From: Angelakisella sp.
GTDB taxonomy: Bacteria > Bacillota > Clostridia > Oscillospirales > Ruminococcaceae
Assembly: GCA_020024555.1 (NCBI GenBank)
Contig: JAHHTQ010000003.1
Span: 42,373-106,372 of the forward strand
Length of the DNA: 64,000 bases
Direction: 5' to 3'
In this document: positions 1 through 8,596 of the stretch, piece after piece
How positions within the stretch are numbered: the stretch's first letter is position 1
How the letters are laid out: each line of letters starts with the position of its first letter
Notes under the pieces: generated by a model
Databases searched by the model: none
Told to the model about the DNA's origin: nothing
What the model saw: only the letters and a program-made list of their open reading frames with translations
Translations under genes and position numbers: made by a program

Positions 1-189
1 AGTATTTCTCTGTATTTCTTTTTCATTGCTTTTTTTCTCTTTTATTACTACTTTTACTTCATATTTATTGTCGTTTCGTGATACTTGTAATATTTCGGCT
101 GATTTGGTGTAATTTATAAAAACATCACTGCACCCCACAAATAATAAAGACAATAGAAAAAAACAAATATAAATTATCTTTTTATACAT
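1..189 (-). CDS. gerC: Spore germination lipoprotein, GerC (GerAC) family, N-terminal fragment
   Basis: The first 63 residues of a protein whose remainder lies beyond the left window edge. It opens with a short basic stretch, a hydrophobic segment and a lipobox (LFVGC, Cys about residue 20), so it should be exported and lipid-anchored. After the Cys comes a short polar region typical of the start of Ger(x)C proteins. The start overlaps the last codons of the gerB-like gene by 8 bases, as expected for the third gene of a gerABC operon. The family is the lipoprotein subunit of spore inner-membrane germinant receptors. Assignment rests on the lipobox, length of leader and operon position; the diagnostic domains are not in the window. 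Confidence 0.72.
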   Translation of the reverse strand, partial: MYKKIIYICFFLLSLLFVGCSDVFINYTKSAEILQVSRNDNKYEVKVVIKEKKSNEKEIQRNT

Positions 190-1255
190 CTTTATTCCCT
201 CTCTTTTTTAAAATTTTATGCGTAGTAATATATATTAAAGGGAGTATTACGACACTCAATATAAATATACACAAATGAACGGTTACAAGCATATTATAGC
301 TAATGGTATTCAGTATAATGACTGTTATAAAAGAAAACAAAAAGAAAACAAACATCTTGACTGTTTTGTTTGAAATATCAATCTTATTAAAATACTCAAA
401 AGAAAAATTGAACATAAGAATAGTTCTGATTGCGCCCAGAGCCACCCAAATACAAAAAAACAAAGCCTGTACGTTATCAATAAAAAAGCCTTTGGTTATC
501 TTTGCAAGCGCAAATGTCGGTATTTTACTAAACTGCGCATAAGTGCCAACACCTGCCACTACCAAAATAATAACAATGGTACTTGCCAAAAAATTACTCA
601 GTATAAGTAAAAAAACATCTTTCTTTTTTGCCGAAGGAAATGTATATTTCATTAATTTTGAAAAGGTAATAATTTCAGCGGAAAACATCATATTTTCGTA
701 TGTGGCAACGGCGGTCTCTCTAAAAGAAATATCAAATTCCAAAAGATTATAAAAATTCAGTTTTGGAAATACGGATATAACCAACGCGCCAATAGCAAAA
801 GCAATAAGACAAAACAGTATAAAACCGCCACGTATCAGCGCAGGTATACCCATTAACGAAACAAAAAAAGTTGCAAATAAAAAAATCGCCAAATAAAAAT
901 ATAATAATTTTTTATCGTAAAATTCTATAACCGCAAATTTAGTGCATATTAAAGCGGAATATACGGCAAATATCAAAAAATATACAAACAATATGAAATT
1001 GCATATTTTTTCTGCTATATTACCCGATGATTTTTCCTCAATACTCTCCCAAAACTTTGCAAACAGCAGTATCAATACAAATTTTATAACACTTGCAACA
1101 GCAGTTCCCATAATAACCGAGCCTATTTCTCTCGATGTTCCCGAACGAATGAATGACATAAAAAATCTCGAAGAAAATATCAGCAAAAAAATATATATAG
1201 GTTTAAAATACGTTGTGGGTGATGTGTCAGTGTTCTTTATAATCTTTATAACCAT
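182..1255 (-). CDS. gerB: Spore germination permease, GerB (GerAB) family
   Basis: 357 residues, almost wholly hydrophobic, with about ten predicted membrane segments, matching the APC-like endospore germination permeases. Landmarks are the early helix with a short Ser/Gly/Thr loop after FMSFIRSG (about residues 33-40), and the ENMMFSAEIITFSK stretch (about 186-199) typical of the family's central helices. In known receptors the B subunit binds the germinant in the spore inner membrane. The start is preceded by AGGAG at good distance. It sits 14 bases after gerA and overlaps gerC, so the three are co-transcribed and probably made in the forespore; I could not identify a sigma-G promoter. The germinant cannot be predicted from sequence. 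Confidence 0.85.
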   Translation of the reverse strand: MVIKIIKNTDTSPTTYFKPIYIFLLIFSSRFFMSFIRSGTSREIGSVIMGTAVASVIKFVLILLFAKFWESIEEKSSGNIAEKICNFILFVYFLIFAVYSALICTKFAVIEFYDKKLLYFYLAIFLFATFFVSLMGIPALIRGGFILFCLIAFAIGALVISVFPKLNFYNLLEFDISFRETAVATYENMMFSAEIITFSKLMKYTFPSAKKKDVFLLILSNFLASTIVIILVVAGVGTYAQFSKIPTFALAKITKGFFIDNVQALFFCIWVALGAIRTILMFNFSFEYFNKIDISNKTVKMFVFFLFSFITVIILNTISYNMLVTVHLCIFILSVVILPLIYITTHKILKKRGNKDV

Positions 1256-1269
1256 TCATCTCCTGCTTT

Positions 1270-2712
1270 TTAATCTTTTGATATATTGTTGATTGTAAAA
1301 TTATTGTTATTCAGTTTCTTAAAACTTTTTCTGAATATAAAATCTTGCGTAAATTTTTTATTGTATGGTGAAAACGGCGCAGTATAAGCCACACCCATAA
1401 ACTCTATCGAAGATATATTTATTATCATCGCTATAACTCCGAGCGTAAGCCCCCAAAAACCGGTTAACCCCGCAAAAAATATAAATATAAACCTGAGTAT
1501 AGTCACAGGCTGATAGAGATGTGTTACGGTAAACGAACAAATTGCGGTGACACCTGTAACAATAAGCATCGGAAGTCCGACAAGACCGGCTGTTACCGCC
1601 GCATCGCCTATGACAAGTCCCCCTACAACACTTATTGCGCTGCCGATAGGTTTCGGTAACCTCAACCCTGCCTCCCGCAAAAGTTCATACATTATAAGTA
1701 TAAAAAAACTTTCCCACATAGGCGAAAGCGGTGTTTTTGCAACCGAAAACAACATATCATCAAACAAAACCGTCGGTATTAACTCGTGATGAAATGTCAT
1801 AATTGCAACAAAAATTGACGGTAAAAGTATTGTGACGCAAAAACTTATAATTTTTAGCGACCTTATAAACCAAGTATAGAAAGGACGATTGACATAATCA
1901 TCGGGAGTTTGAAAATTATCAATAAACAAATACGGCAAAATAAGAGCGAAAGGCACGCCGTCTACAATTATACCCACCCTGCCCTCGCACAGTTTACTGC
2001 AAAGCGTATCGGGACGTTCTGTTTTACCGATTGGACTAAACATCGAAACTTTATTTTTGCACAAAAAAGGCGACAGGTATGACGCACTGAAAACCGCTTT
2101 TAAATTTATATTTTGCAAATTTTCCTTTATTTCTTCTGTCATTTCCGCTGTTACAAGGTCGCTGCAATACAGCATTTTTACGGAAGTATTACTTATACTG
2201 CCTATTGTCACTCCCTCAACTATCAAATTCTTTGATTTTAATTTTCGTCTTATAAGCGCAACGGAAGTCACTGCCGATTCATTAAAACTTTCCCGTGAAC
2301 CATATAAAGTTTGCTCAATTTGCGGAGAATCTATACCACGTGTGCTAAATCCCTGAAAACCAAAAGCGAGACCTTTTTCACAGCCATCAATAAGCAATAC
2401 TGCAAATCCGCTCATTGAGAAATTATATAATTGCTCCATAGTTTCAACTTCTTTTTTATCAGAAGCATTCATCATTTCATTTTTGAGTAAATCAAAAATA
2501 TCATTACCCGTTTTCCCTCTGTTTATATCAGTAAGCGGTATAAGTAAAAGTTCTGTTACCTGTAAATTGGACACAAGCCCGTCAAACATAACTATTGCGC
2601 CGTTTACGCCATTCATTTTAAATTCTTGTATAACTAAATCTTGACTGTTTTTCAGCGTGTTTTTAATTTCCGATAAATTATTATTTAAAGAGGCATTAAT
2701 ATACATTTTCAT
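1270..2712 (-). CDS. gerA: Spore germination protein, GerA (GerAA) family
   Basis: 480 residues. The first ~240 form the soluble domain of GerA/SpoVAF proteins (a run around VTSVALIRRKLKS near residue 150, then a segment around GRVGIIVDGVPFALILPY near 245-262), followed by about five membrane helices and a basic C-terminal tail. GerAA subunits form an oligomeric ion channel with GerAB in the spore inner membrane. First gene of the operon gerA-gerB-gerC. A second in-frame ATG two codons later (2706) is better spaced from the AAAGGA ribosome site, so the true protein may be 478 residues. The upstream neighbour (DUF421 gene) is divergent, so the operon promoter must lie in 2713-2798. Confidence 0.88.
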   Translation of the reverse strand: MKMYINASLNNNLSEIKNTLKNSQDLVIQEFKMNGVNGAIVMFDGLVSNLQVTELLLIPLTDINRGKTGNDIFDLLKNEMMNASDKKEVETMEQLYNFSMSGFAVLLIDGCEKGLAFGFQGFSTRGIDSPQIEQTLYGSRESFNESAVTSVALIRRKLKSKNLIVEGVTIGSISNTSVKMLYCSDLVTAEMTEEIKENLQNINLKAVFSASYLSPFLCKNKVSMFSPIGKTERPDTLCSKLCEGRVGIIVDGVPFALILPYLFIDNFQTPDDYVNRPFYTWFIRSLKIISFCVTILLPSIFVAIMTFHHELIPTVLFDDMLFSVAKTPLSPMWESFFILIMYELLREAGLRLPKPIGSAISVVGGLVIGDAAVTAGLVGLPMLIVTGVTAICSFTVTHLYQPVTILRFIFIFFAGLTGFWGLTLGVIAMIINISSIEFMGVAYTAPFSPYNKKFTQDFIFRKSFKKLNNNNFTINNISKD

Positions 2713-2798
2713 TATCCTTTTTATTCATAGTATAGTTTTATCTTTTTTGATTAAAATAATAACATTACACTATTATTTTGAACAAAAGGTGGTTTTTT

Positions 2799-3473
2799 AT
2801 GCTTGTATCTTTACTTCGTACAATAATTTTATATTTTATTATTGTATTTATAATTAGGCTAATGGGAAAAAGACAACTCGGAGAACTTCAACCTACCGAA
2901 TTAATAATAACCATATTAATTTCAAATATCGCAACACTGCCTCTGGAAAATGTTGATACCCCACTGTTTATGGGACTTATTCCGATTATGACACTTGTTA
3001 TACTGGAAGTAATTATTTCTCAAATAAATATGTACTTCCCAAAATGCGCAAAAATATTTACAGGTAAAAGTATGGTAGTTATAAAAGACGGAAAAATCAA
3101 TCAGCAAAAACTTAAAGAACTGAGAATTTCCCCTGACGACCTGCTTTTGCAACTGCGACAGGAAAAAATCTTTGATATAAGTCAAGTTGAACTTGCCATT
3201 GTGGAAACTACCGGAAAACTCAGCGTATACGAAAAATATTTATACAGAAACGCAACGCCCGAGGACTTAAAATTGCAAGGCGACAAAAAACAAGATATCC
3301 CACCCATACCACTTGTTATAAACGGCGCAATAAACAGTGAAAATTTAATTGTTACACAGAAAACTGAAAAATGGGTATATGATGAACTGAAAAAACGAAA
3401 GACTGATATAAAAGAAGTATACATTATGACAGTAGACAGCGACAATAAGTGTAATATAATAAAAAAAGCTTAA
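2799..3473 (+). CDS. DUF421 (YetF-like) membrane protein
   Basis: 224 residues from the ATG at 2799, chosen because AAAAGGTGG lies 6 bases upstream; an in-frame TTG at 2778 would place the start ahead of that site. Three N-terminal membrane helices (about residues 1-75) containing the family motif RLMGKRQLGELQPTELI are followed by a cytoplasmic alpha/beta domain with the RISPDDLLLQLRQ and VELAIVETTG segments. This is the YetF/DUF421 architecture, common in several copies in spore formers; biochemical role unknown. It is divergent from the germinant receptor operon and 4 bases ahead of a DUF4363 gene, a pairing seen in clostridia, so the two probably form a membrane complex. Function is not inferable from sequence alone. 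Confidence 0.85.
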   Translation: MLVSLLRTIILYFIIVFIIRLMGKRQLGELQPTELIITILISNIATLPLENVDTPLFMGLIPIMTLVILEVIISQINMYFPKCAKIFTGKSMVVIKDGKINQQKLKELRISPDDLLLQLRQEKIFDISQVELAIVETTGKLSVYEKYLYRNATPEDLKLQGDKKQDIPPIPLVINGAINSENLIVTQKTEKWVYDELKKRKTDIKEVYIMTVDSDNKCNIIKKA

Positions 3474-3477
3474 AAAG

Positions 3478-3876
3478 GTGGTAAGAAAAATTAAAAGATT
3501 TTGTACTGCAATTATCCTATTTGTAGCAATATTTACCCTATCGGTTATTTCCCTCTTTAATTTCCGCTCAAACTATAAAAAACTTATAACCGATACGGAA
3601 AATATAAAAAGCGCTGTTGTCAATGATATTATTGACAATAAAACAGTATACAAATATATAGAAAACTTAAAAAACAACTGGGAAAATGCCGAAAAGTATT
3701 TTGTGATATACTTTAATCACAATGACTTGCACGATATACAAATGATGATTTCACAACTTAACGCAATGCTTGATTATGAGGAATACGGTGAATTTTTCGC
3801 AAGAGTAGACGCAATAGAAAGTTCTCTTGATGAACTTAAATATAACACTTATCCTTCTCTCAAAAATTTACTTTGA
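3478..3876 (+). CDS. DUF4363-type small membrane-anchored protein
   Basis: About 128-132 residues: a short basic start, one hydrophobic helix (roughly residues 9-27), then a helical extracytoplasmic domain with WENAEKYFVIYFNHNDLHDI, the pattern of DUF4363 proteins. It follows the DUF421 gene directly and is almost certainly co-expressed with it. The start is odd. The only standard codon near the N-terminus is a GTG at 3478 that lies inside AAAAAGGTGG, the same ribosome-binding sequence used by the gene before it. If that string is the ribosome site, initiation would fall on ATT at 3490, giving MKRFC... . I list the GTG as the conservative choice. Function unknown. Confidence 0.72.
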   Translation: MVRKIKRFCTAIILFVAIFTLSVISLFNFRSNYKKLITDTENIKSAVVNDIIDNKTVYKYIENLKNNWENAEKYFVIYFNHNDLHDIQMMISQLNAMLDYEEYGEFFARVDAIESSLDELKYNTYPSLKNLL

Positions 3877-4103
3877 TTTTTTGTATACAATTATCTGTAT
3901 TTTTTTGTGCAATATATATATAAGAAATTGTTATAAATTGTATATACTATGTTTTGTGACAAAATTACTGAAAAAACAACAATATATTAATAAAACTATT
4001 TACAGACAAAATATTATATAGTATAATAAATGTATACAAATTTTAATGTAATTTGTATATGCGTTATATTGTTCTTTTTTTTGAGAAAGAAAGGATATAC
4101 TTT

Positions 4104-4640
4104 ATGTGGACAAAAGCACTTGAAAAAGAATATATTGAATGTGTTTATGATTTGATACAAAATCCTTTAATTCAGAAAATGGATAATATTGAACAACATG
4201 TCGATGATATGTCTTGTCTTGACCACAGTATATATGTTTCCGCAATAAGTTTTGCGCTATGCAAAAAATGGAAGCTAAATGCAAGAGCAGTGGCGCGTGC
4301 CGGTCTGTTGCATGATTTGTATTTGCTTAACTGGGACGAAGACACAGATTTCTCTCAGTGGGAAAGGCTTACAAAACACCCACAGATAGCGCTGGACAAT
4401 GCAAAAAAACATTTTAATTTAACAAAGCTTGAACAAGATATAATTTCAAAACATATGTGGCCTTTGACTATTACAAAGATGCCAAAATACAAAGAGTCTA
4501 TGATTGTGAATATAGTAGATACGGCTTGCGCAATAGCTGAATTTACACACACTTACAAAACCAAAAAGGTTTTGGGGTTACTTACAAGATTAAACAGACG
4601 CAGATTTTTAACACACAATCAAACTCTTCAAACAAATTAA
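4104..4640 (+). CDS. HD-domain phosphohydrolase-like protein
   Basis: 178 residues from the ATG at 4104, which has GAAAGGA upstream; an in-frame ATG at 4053 has no ribosome site. It carries the HD superfamily signature in order: His in LDHSIYVS, the HD pair in GLLHDLYLL, a later His in SKHMWP, and an Asp in NIVDTACAIAEF. HD proteins bind divalent metal and hydrolyse phosphoester bonds in nucleotides or other phosphorylated molecules; the substrate here is unknown. It stands alone between the DUF421/DUF4363 pair and a convergent terminator shared with larC. The C-terminus is short and basic, without further domains. Confidence 0.75.
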   Translation: MWTKALEKEYIECVYDLIQNPLIQKMDNIEQHVDDMSCLDHSIYVSAISFALCKKWKLNARAVARAGLLHDLYLLNWDEDTDFSQWERLTKHPQIALDNAKKHFNLTKLEQDIISKHMWPLTITKMPKYKESMIVNIVDTACAIAEFTHTYKTKKVLGLLTRLNRRRFLTHNQTLQTN

Positions 4641-4700
4641 TCAGCCATCTTCTAAAAATTTTTTCATAAATCTTCTTTTTTATGGTTGCAAAAGTAACCT

Positions 4701-4740
4701 AACAAAAAAGCTCAACTCTGACGGGTTGAGCTTTTTTGTT
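4701..4740. terminator. Bidirectional rho-independent terminator
   Basis: A perfect 15-base inverted repeat (4701-4715 pairing with 4726-4740) with a GC core GCTCAA/TTGAGC, an 10-base loop, and A/T runs on both flanks. It lies between the convergent HD-domain gene and larC and can serve both. Confidence 0.9.
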
Positions 4741-4771
4741 TACTGCTTTATATAATATTATCATTTAAAAA

Positions 4772-5998
4772 TTACTTTATTTCGTTGAGTACATCTGCAA
4801 TGGATAGGCTATATGTGGTTGCGGCTTGCTTTACATCTTCATACTCAGCCTTTTCTTTATTGACACCATAACCATATCCGCATTTTATGCGTATAGAGCC
4901 ATATTTTGTCTCTGCTGTACGCACTTTATATGATAATATATTACGATTACAAATTTTGAAACGTACGCCCAGCGTAGTTGTATGTTTTAGTAAAAGTTTT
5001 GTCATACGTTCTTGGTCTTCTGGTCTACACAGGCAAGTAAGCATATATGCAGGACGACTTTTTTTCATAACTATCGGGGTTGCAAATACATCAAGCGCCT
5101 TTTCTTCCATTAATATATCAATGGCAAAGCCAATAGCCTCAGGTGTCATATCGTCCAAGTTACAGCTTAATTCAGCTATTTCATCGTGTCCTTCACTCTC
5201 CGAACTCAAAAATACCCGTACGCAATTTGCAATTTCAAAATCTTTGTTACCCATTCCGTATCCGATTTTTTCAGTAGTCATAACAGGCATTGAGCCGAAT
5301 TTCTGAACAAAATGTTTGAGAACAGCCGCGCCTGTCGGCGTACAAAGTTCCCCCTTAATATTTCCACTATAAGTAGGCACTCCCATTAAAATATGTGCTG
5401 TTGCCGGCGCAGGAACAGGCAAAACTCCATGCGCACAATGTACAAAACCACTGCCAACGTGTATAGGTGATGCGAGTATTGATGAAACGTCAAGTTTATT
5501 GATAAGCAAACAACAACCAACAACATCTGCCACAGCATCAAGCGAACCTACTTCATGAAAATGTATTTGCCCGATTGACATATTGTGTACAAATGACTCC
5601 GCCTCACCGATTAATTTATATACGGAAGTGGCATCTGCCTTAACTTTTTCGGGTAAATCCAGCTTTTCTATTACATCACAAATATCACGATAAGTGTAAT
5701 GATGATGAGTGTGTTCATTATTATGCGTATGTTCGTGGTGGTGATGATGTGATTCTATATGTTCTAAATCCATATCTTCACTGTGTTCTTCCTGTCCATC
5801 AACTAAAACTGAAATATGACTTCCGTATATACCGCATTTCTGCACAGTTTTGCAAGAAAGCTTTACGTTGCCAAGTCCCAAACTATTCATCTTATTCAAA
5901 AAATCTTGTTTATCAGTTTCTGGTAACAAATCGTACAGCGCTGACATAAGCATATCGCCCGCCGCACCCATATTACATTCAAAATATAATGTTCTCAT
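4772..5998 (-). CDS. larC: Nickel-pincer cofactor biosynthesis protein LarC (DUF111)
   Basis: 408 residues, the full length of a LarC. In known systems LarC inserts nickel into the pyridinium-dithiodicarboxylate nucleotide to complete the cofactor of lactate racemase LarA. Visible features: the start MRTLYFECNMGAAGDMLMSAL, a His-rich stretch near residues 83-100 (HHHHH, HTHNNEHTHHH) suited to Ni2+, the IHFHEVGSLDAVADVVG motif and GELCTPTGAAVL. In Lactobacillus plantarum LarC1/LarC2 need a programmed frameshift; here one uninterrupted frame encodes both halves. The ribosome site AAAAGGAG is well placed. It follows a larA homologue, separated by a terminator-like hairpin. LarB and LarE are not in the window and must be encoded elsewhere if the cofactor is made. 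Confidence 0.92.
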   Translation of the reverse strand: MRTLYFECNMGAAGDMLMSALYDLLPETDKQDFLNKMNSLGLGNVKLSCKTVQKCGIYGSHISVLVDGQEEHSEDMDLEHIESHHHHHEHTHNNEHTHHHYTYRDICDVIEKLDLPEKVKADATSVYKLIGEAESFVHNMSIGQIHFHEVGSLDAVADVVGCCLLINKLDVSSILASPIHVGSGFVHCAHGVLPVPAPATAHILMGVPTYSGNIKGELCTPTGAAVLKHFVQKFGSMPVMTTEKIGYGMGNKDFEIANCVRVFLSSESEGHDEIAELSCNLDDMTPEAIGFAIDILMEEKALDVFATPIVMKKSRPAYMLTCLCRPEDQERMTKLLLKHTTTLGVRFKICNRNILSYKVRTAETKYGSIRIKCGYGYGVNKEKAEYEDVKQAATTYSLSIADVLNEIK

Positions 5999-6109
5999 TA
6001 TTTTCGCTCCTTTTTTATATGAGTAATCAAATCAAAAAAGTAATTTTATTAATATAATTGCGTGTATACTCTAATTCACTTTATATTTTAAAAAACTATA
6101 TATATTATC

Positions 6110-6175
6110 CAAAAAAACTCCCCATAGAGTAAGCTTGAAAAGTATATCGTTTCAAGTATCTGCCCTATGGGGAGT
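6110..6175 (-). terminator. Terminator or attenuator with nested stems between larA and larC
   Basis: On the minus strand an 11-base perfect stem (6165-6175 with 6117-6127, ACTCCCCATAG) is followed directly by seven U residues, as in an intrinsic terminator. Unusually, the 37-base loop holds a second perfect 7-base stem (CTTGAAA 6134-6140 with TTTCAAG 6150-6156). It probably limits larC expression relative to larA, or ends the operon. Confidence 0.75.
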
Positions 6176-6211
6176 ATCGGTTATGATATTAATTAATTTA
6201 TTTTTTAATTA

Positions 6212-7663
6212 TTAAATCAAGTCATCTTTCATACATAGGTGAACAGCTGTTGTTTTGAACGTTAGCGGTAGCGCAAGAATATTCGGATTTTCTCCGACAT
6301 ATTTCTTCTTAGCGTCAGCCAGCGCTTCTTCAAAAGTAGCGCGTGTTTTTAGTCCCATACTACGGGCAATACCGGGCTCACGAGCGCCAACAATATATAT
6401 AGCAGATGTATTCATCTCTGCTATATGTCCACAGCTCATCATTGAGAAACCGTGGAATGGGTGGAAAGCATTTGCATATCTGTATTTGCGGATATATTCC
6501 TCATTTGTTGCAAAATACTCACCGTAACGGTTCATATCAGGCAAAATGTTGTTGTAGTCATGTTGGAACATATCATACAGTTCTTTTAAATATGGCCATC
6601 TTTCTTCGTGGAAATAGCCGTCACAAATACTTGAAACAATGAATACGCAGTGGTCGCTCATAATTCTCTTGTGACGGATTACCTGTGCTGAAAGCGCCTG
6701 CATCATTTGAATTGGGTTTGTACCCATACCGTTACCGTAATGAAAGTTAGTTGGCATACCAAAAACGATAACATCGTATTTTTTATCTGCCCATTTTACA
6801 TAAGTTCTCTTATCTGCAACTTTCCAACTGATTGGTTGCATTTCTTTTGCATAACCGCTGAATATAGCGATTTGTCTTGATTGGCTGTCCAAAACAGCAT
6901 CACAACAGAAGAATTTTTTACCCATTTTTTCTTCCATATGCATACCGTGTTCATCGAATTTTGTACGCATTGAACTCTTTGTTGATACAGGTACAAAGTC
7001 TGCTTTGTGCATAACTTTCGGCACGTGATGAGCGGCTATTGTTTTCCAGTGGCTGATACCTGTTGCGCAGTGTTTGTAACCGGCTGAATAACCGCCGTAA
7101 GGGTTACCTTGCGTATGACCGATAAGGATAGCGATATCAGCGTCAAAAACATATTTATTCATAATAACATGGTCGCCGGCTTCTGTAAATCCCAGGTCTA
7201 CAAGATGTTCATAATCTTCACTGTCGTGACTTGTTATTTGGTTTGTAAAGTAGAACTCATTGAATAGTTTTTCACCCAAAATCGTTTGCATTTCACCAAC
7301 TGTCGCACGTGGGTGCAAGCCATTTGAAAATAGAAGCAAAATATCTTTCTTTTCTACACCGACACTGTAAAGCTCATCAAGACAAGCTGTTATTGATACT
7401 TTACGGTGACTTGTTGCATGGTTACCACCCTTTACTATATCAGGAATAACAAAAACCACTTTGCTGCCTTTGTGCGCCATTTCTGTTAGAGTTTGCATAC
7501 CTATCGGGTTTCTTATTGATTTCAGAGTTTCGTTATAAAGCGTATCCCAATCTTGTGGCAAACATTCAGGATCTTTTACTGTAACACCGGGTATAAATGA
7601 ATCAGTGTTATCGGGAAGCTCTGCGCTCATTGTGCCTTGACCGTATTCAAATTCAAATTTCAT
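6212..7663 (-). CDS. larA: LarA-family nickel-dependent hydroxyacid racemase/epimerase, atypical
   Basis: 483 residues, longer than the ~425 of lactate racemase. The catalytic layout of LarA is visible: His117 in NGLHPRA (counterpart of the catalytic His108 of L. plantarum), His183 in ILIGHTQG (His174), Lys197 in SAGYKH (the Lys that carries the pincer cofactor), and His212/213 in AAHH (the nickel ligand His200). The substrate-binding DxTR motif is altered to PDIVKGGNHATSHRKVS (Asp75, Lys78). The enzyme therefore probably acts on a hydroxyacid other than lactate. It is the fifth gene of an operon with ROK regulator, phosphofructokinase, aldolase and TIM-family isomerase, which suggests a sugar-derived substrate. 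Ribosome site AAAGGAAA precedes the ATG. Confidence 0.85.
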   Translation of the reverse strand: MKFEFEYGQGTMSAELPDNTDSFIPGVTVKDPECLPQDWDTLYNETLKSIRNPIGMQTLTEMAHKGSKVVFVIPDIVKGGNHATSHRKVSITACLDELYSVGVEKKDILLLFSNGLHPRATVGEMQTILGEKLFNEFYFTNQITSHDSEDYEHLVDLGFTEAGDHVIMNKYVFDADIAILIGHTQGNPYGGYSAGYKHCATGISHWKTIAAHHVPKVMHKADFVPVSTKSSMRTKFDEHGMHMEEKMGKKFFCCDAVLDSQSRQIAIFSGYAKEMQPISWKVADKRTYVKWADKKYDVIVFGMPTNFHYGNGMGTNPIQMMQALSAQVIRHKRIMSDHCVFIVSSICDGYFHEERWPYLKELYDMFQHDYNNILPDMNRYGEYFATNEEYIRKYRYANAFHPFHGFSMMSCGHIAEMNTSAIYIVGAREPGIARSMGLKTRATFEEALADAKKKYVGENPNILALPLTFKTTAVHLCMKDDLI

Positions 7664-7704
7664 ATATTTCTAATTTCCTTTCATTTTATATCAATTTATA
7701 ATTA

Positions 7705-8544
7705 TTATTTACCCATATATGTTTTGATAATTTCCAGATATTCATTTGGATAAAATCCTATCTCACCTTGAAAACGTGTAAGCGCTATAAGTCCACCGTC
7801 AATTTCAGGTATGCTTGCAAGCATTTCGGCATTGTCTACCTTTAAACCACCACCATATACAACATCTATACCACCTGTTTTCTCTTTTACAAATTTAGCA
7901 ATCATTTGTATATAGTCTTTGCCTGCGGGAGTTTTTCCCGGACCAATACTCCAAATAGGCTCATAAGCGATAACAACCTTAGATTTATCTACGCCGTTTA
8001 GTCCGATTTCAAGTTGTTCACCCAAAACTTCTTGCCAACGTTCTTGTTCTTCGCTCTTTTCACCGATACAGTACAGTACATGAAGTCCTGCTTTTTGCGC
8101 TGCCAAAATTTCCTGGTTTAGTATTCTGTTAACTGCTTTTGTATCTGTTACGCCGGCTTCTTCCAAAATACCCATTTTGTCATTGCGTTCTTCACAGTGA
8201 CCGATTATTGTGGAAACACAACCCATTTCTTTCACTATGTTTGCTGTACGGTTTGTTGTAAATGCGCCAAAATTTCCGCCTACTGATGTATCTGCTCTGT
8301 ATACGCTTTGGCTACCAAGTTTAACAGCACTGTCCTTGCAGCAAACAGCGCTTTTTGCGCCAAGCAAATGCGCCTCAGGCATATACATAACAAAGTCCAC
8401 TTCGTTTTTATCATATTCATTAAGTTTTGCCTGTGTATTTTCAACTATGTACTTTCCCCAATCTTGCAGTGGCGCTATTCTGTTGACGCCACCGTTTTCA
8501 GGGGAAATATCAAATCTTTTTAGGTTAAGATATATGTGCTTCAT
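7705..8544 (-). CDS. Triose-phosphate isomerase family protein, divergent
   Basis: 279 residues against ~250 for standard TIM. Active-site elements are present: Lys9 in LNLKRFD (replacing the usual NxKMN), His116 in IIGHCEERN, Glu195 in AYEPIWSIGPGKTP, and a glycine-rich phosphate loop YGGGL near residue 250. The family interconverts DHAP and glyceraldehyde-3-phosphate, but TIM homologues with divergent N-termini also isomerise other sugar phosphates such as erythrulose phosphates. Extra residues sit near the N-terminus (SPENGGVNRI). It lies between the aldolase and larA genes. Because it is part of a specialised operon, the housekeeping TIM is probably elsewhere; the substrate here is uncertain. 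Confidence 0.85.
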   Translation of the reverse strand: MKHIYLNLKRFDISPENGGVNRIAPLQDWGKYIVENTQAKLNEYDKNEVDFVMYMPEAHLLGAKSAVCCKDSAVKLGSQSVYRADTSVGGNFGAFTTNRTANIVKEMGCVSTIIGHCEERNDKMGILEEAGVTDTKAVNRILNQEILAAQKAGLHVLYCIGEKSEEQERWQEVLGEQLEIGLNGVDKSKVVIAYEPIWSIGPGKTPAGKDYIQMIAKFVKEKTGGIDVVYGGGLKVDNAEMLASIPEIDGGLIALTRFQGEIGFYPNEYLEIIKTYMGK

Positions 8545-8596
8545 TTATTTTACTCCCATATAATCATAAATTTTATAATAAAAGGTGATATGCAAA

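Noticed and set aside
5690..5760. Short tandem repeat (GATGATG/CATCATC-like) in larC
   Set aside because: It only encodes the His-rich metal-binding stretch normal for LarC.
4772..5998. Programmed frameshift in larC as in Lactobacillus plantarum
   Set aside because: The gene is one open frame of 408 residues with both halves; no shift is needed.
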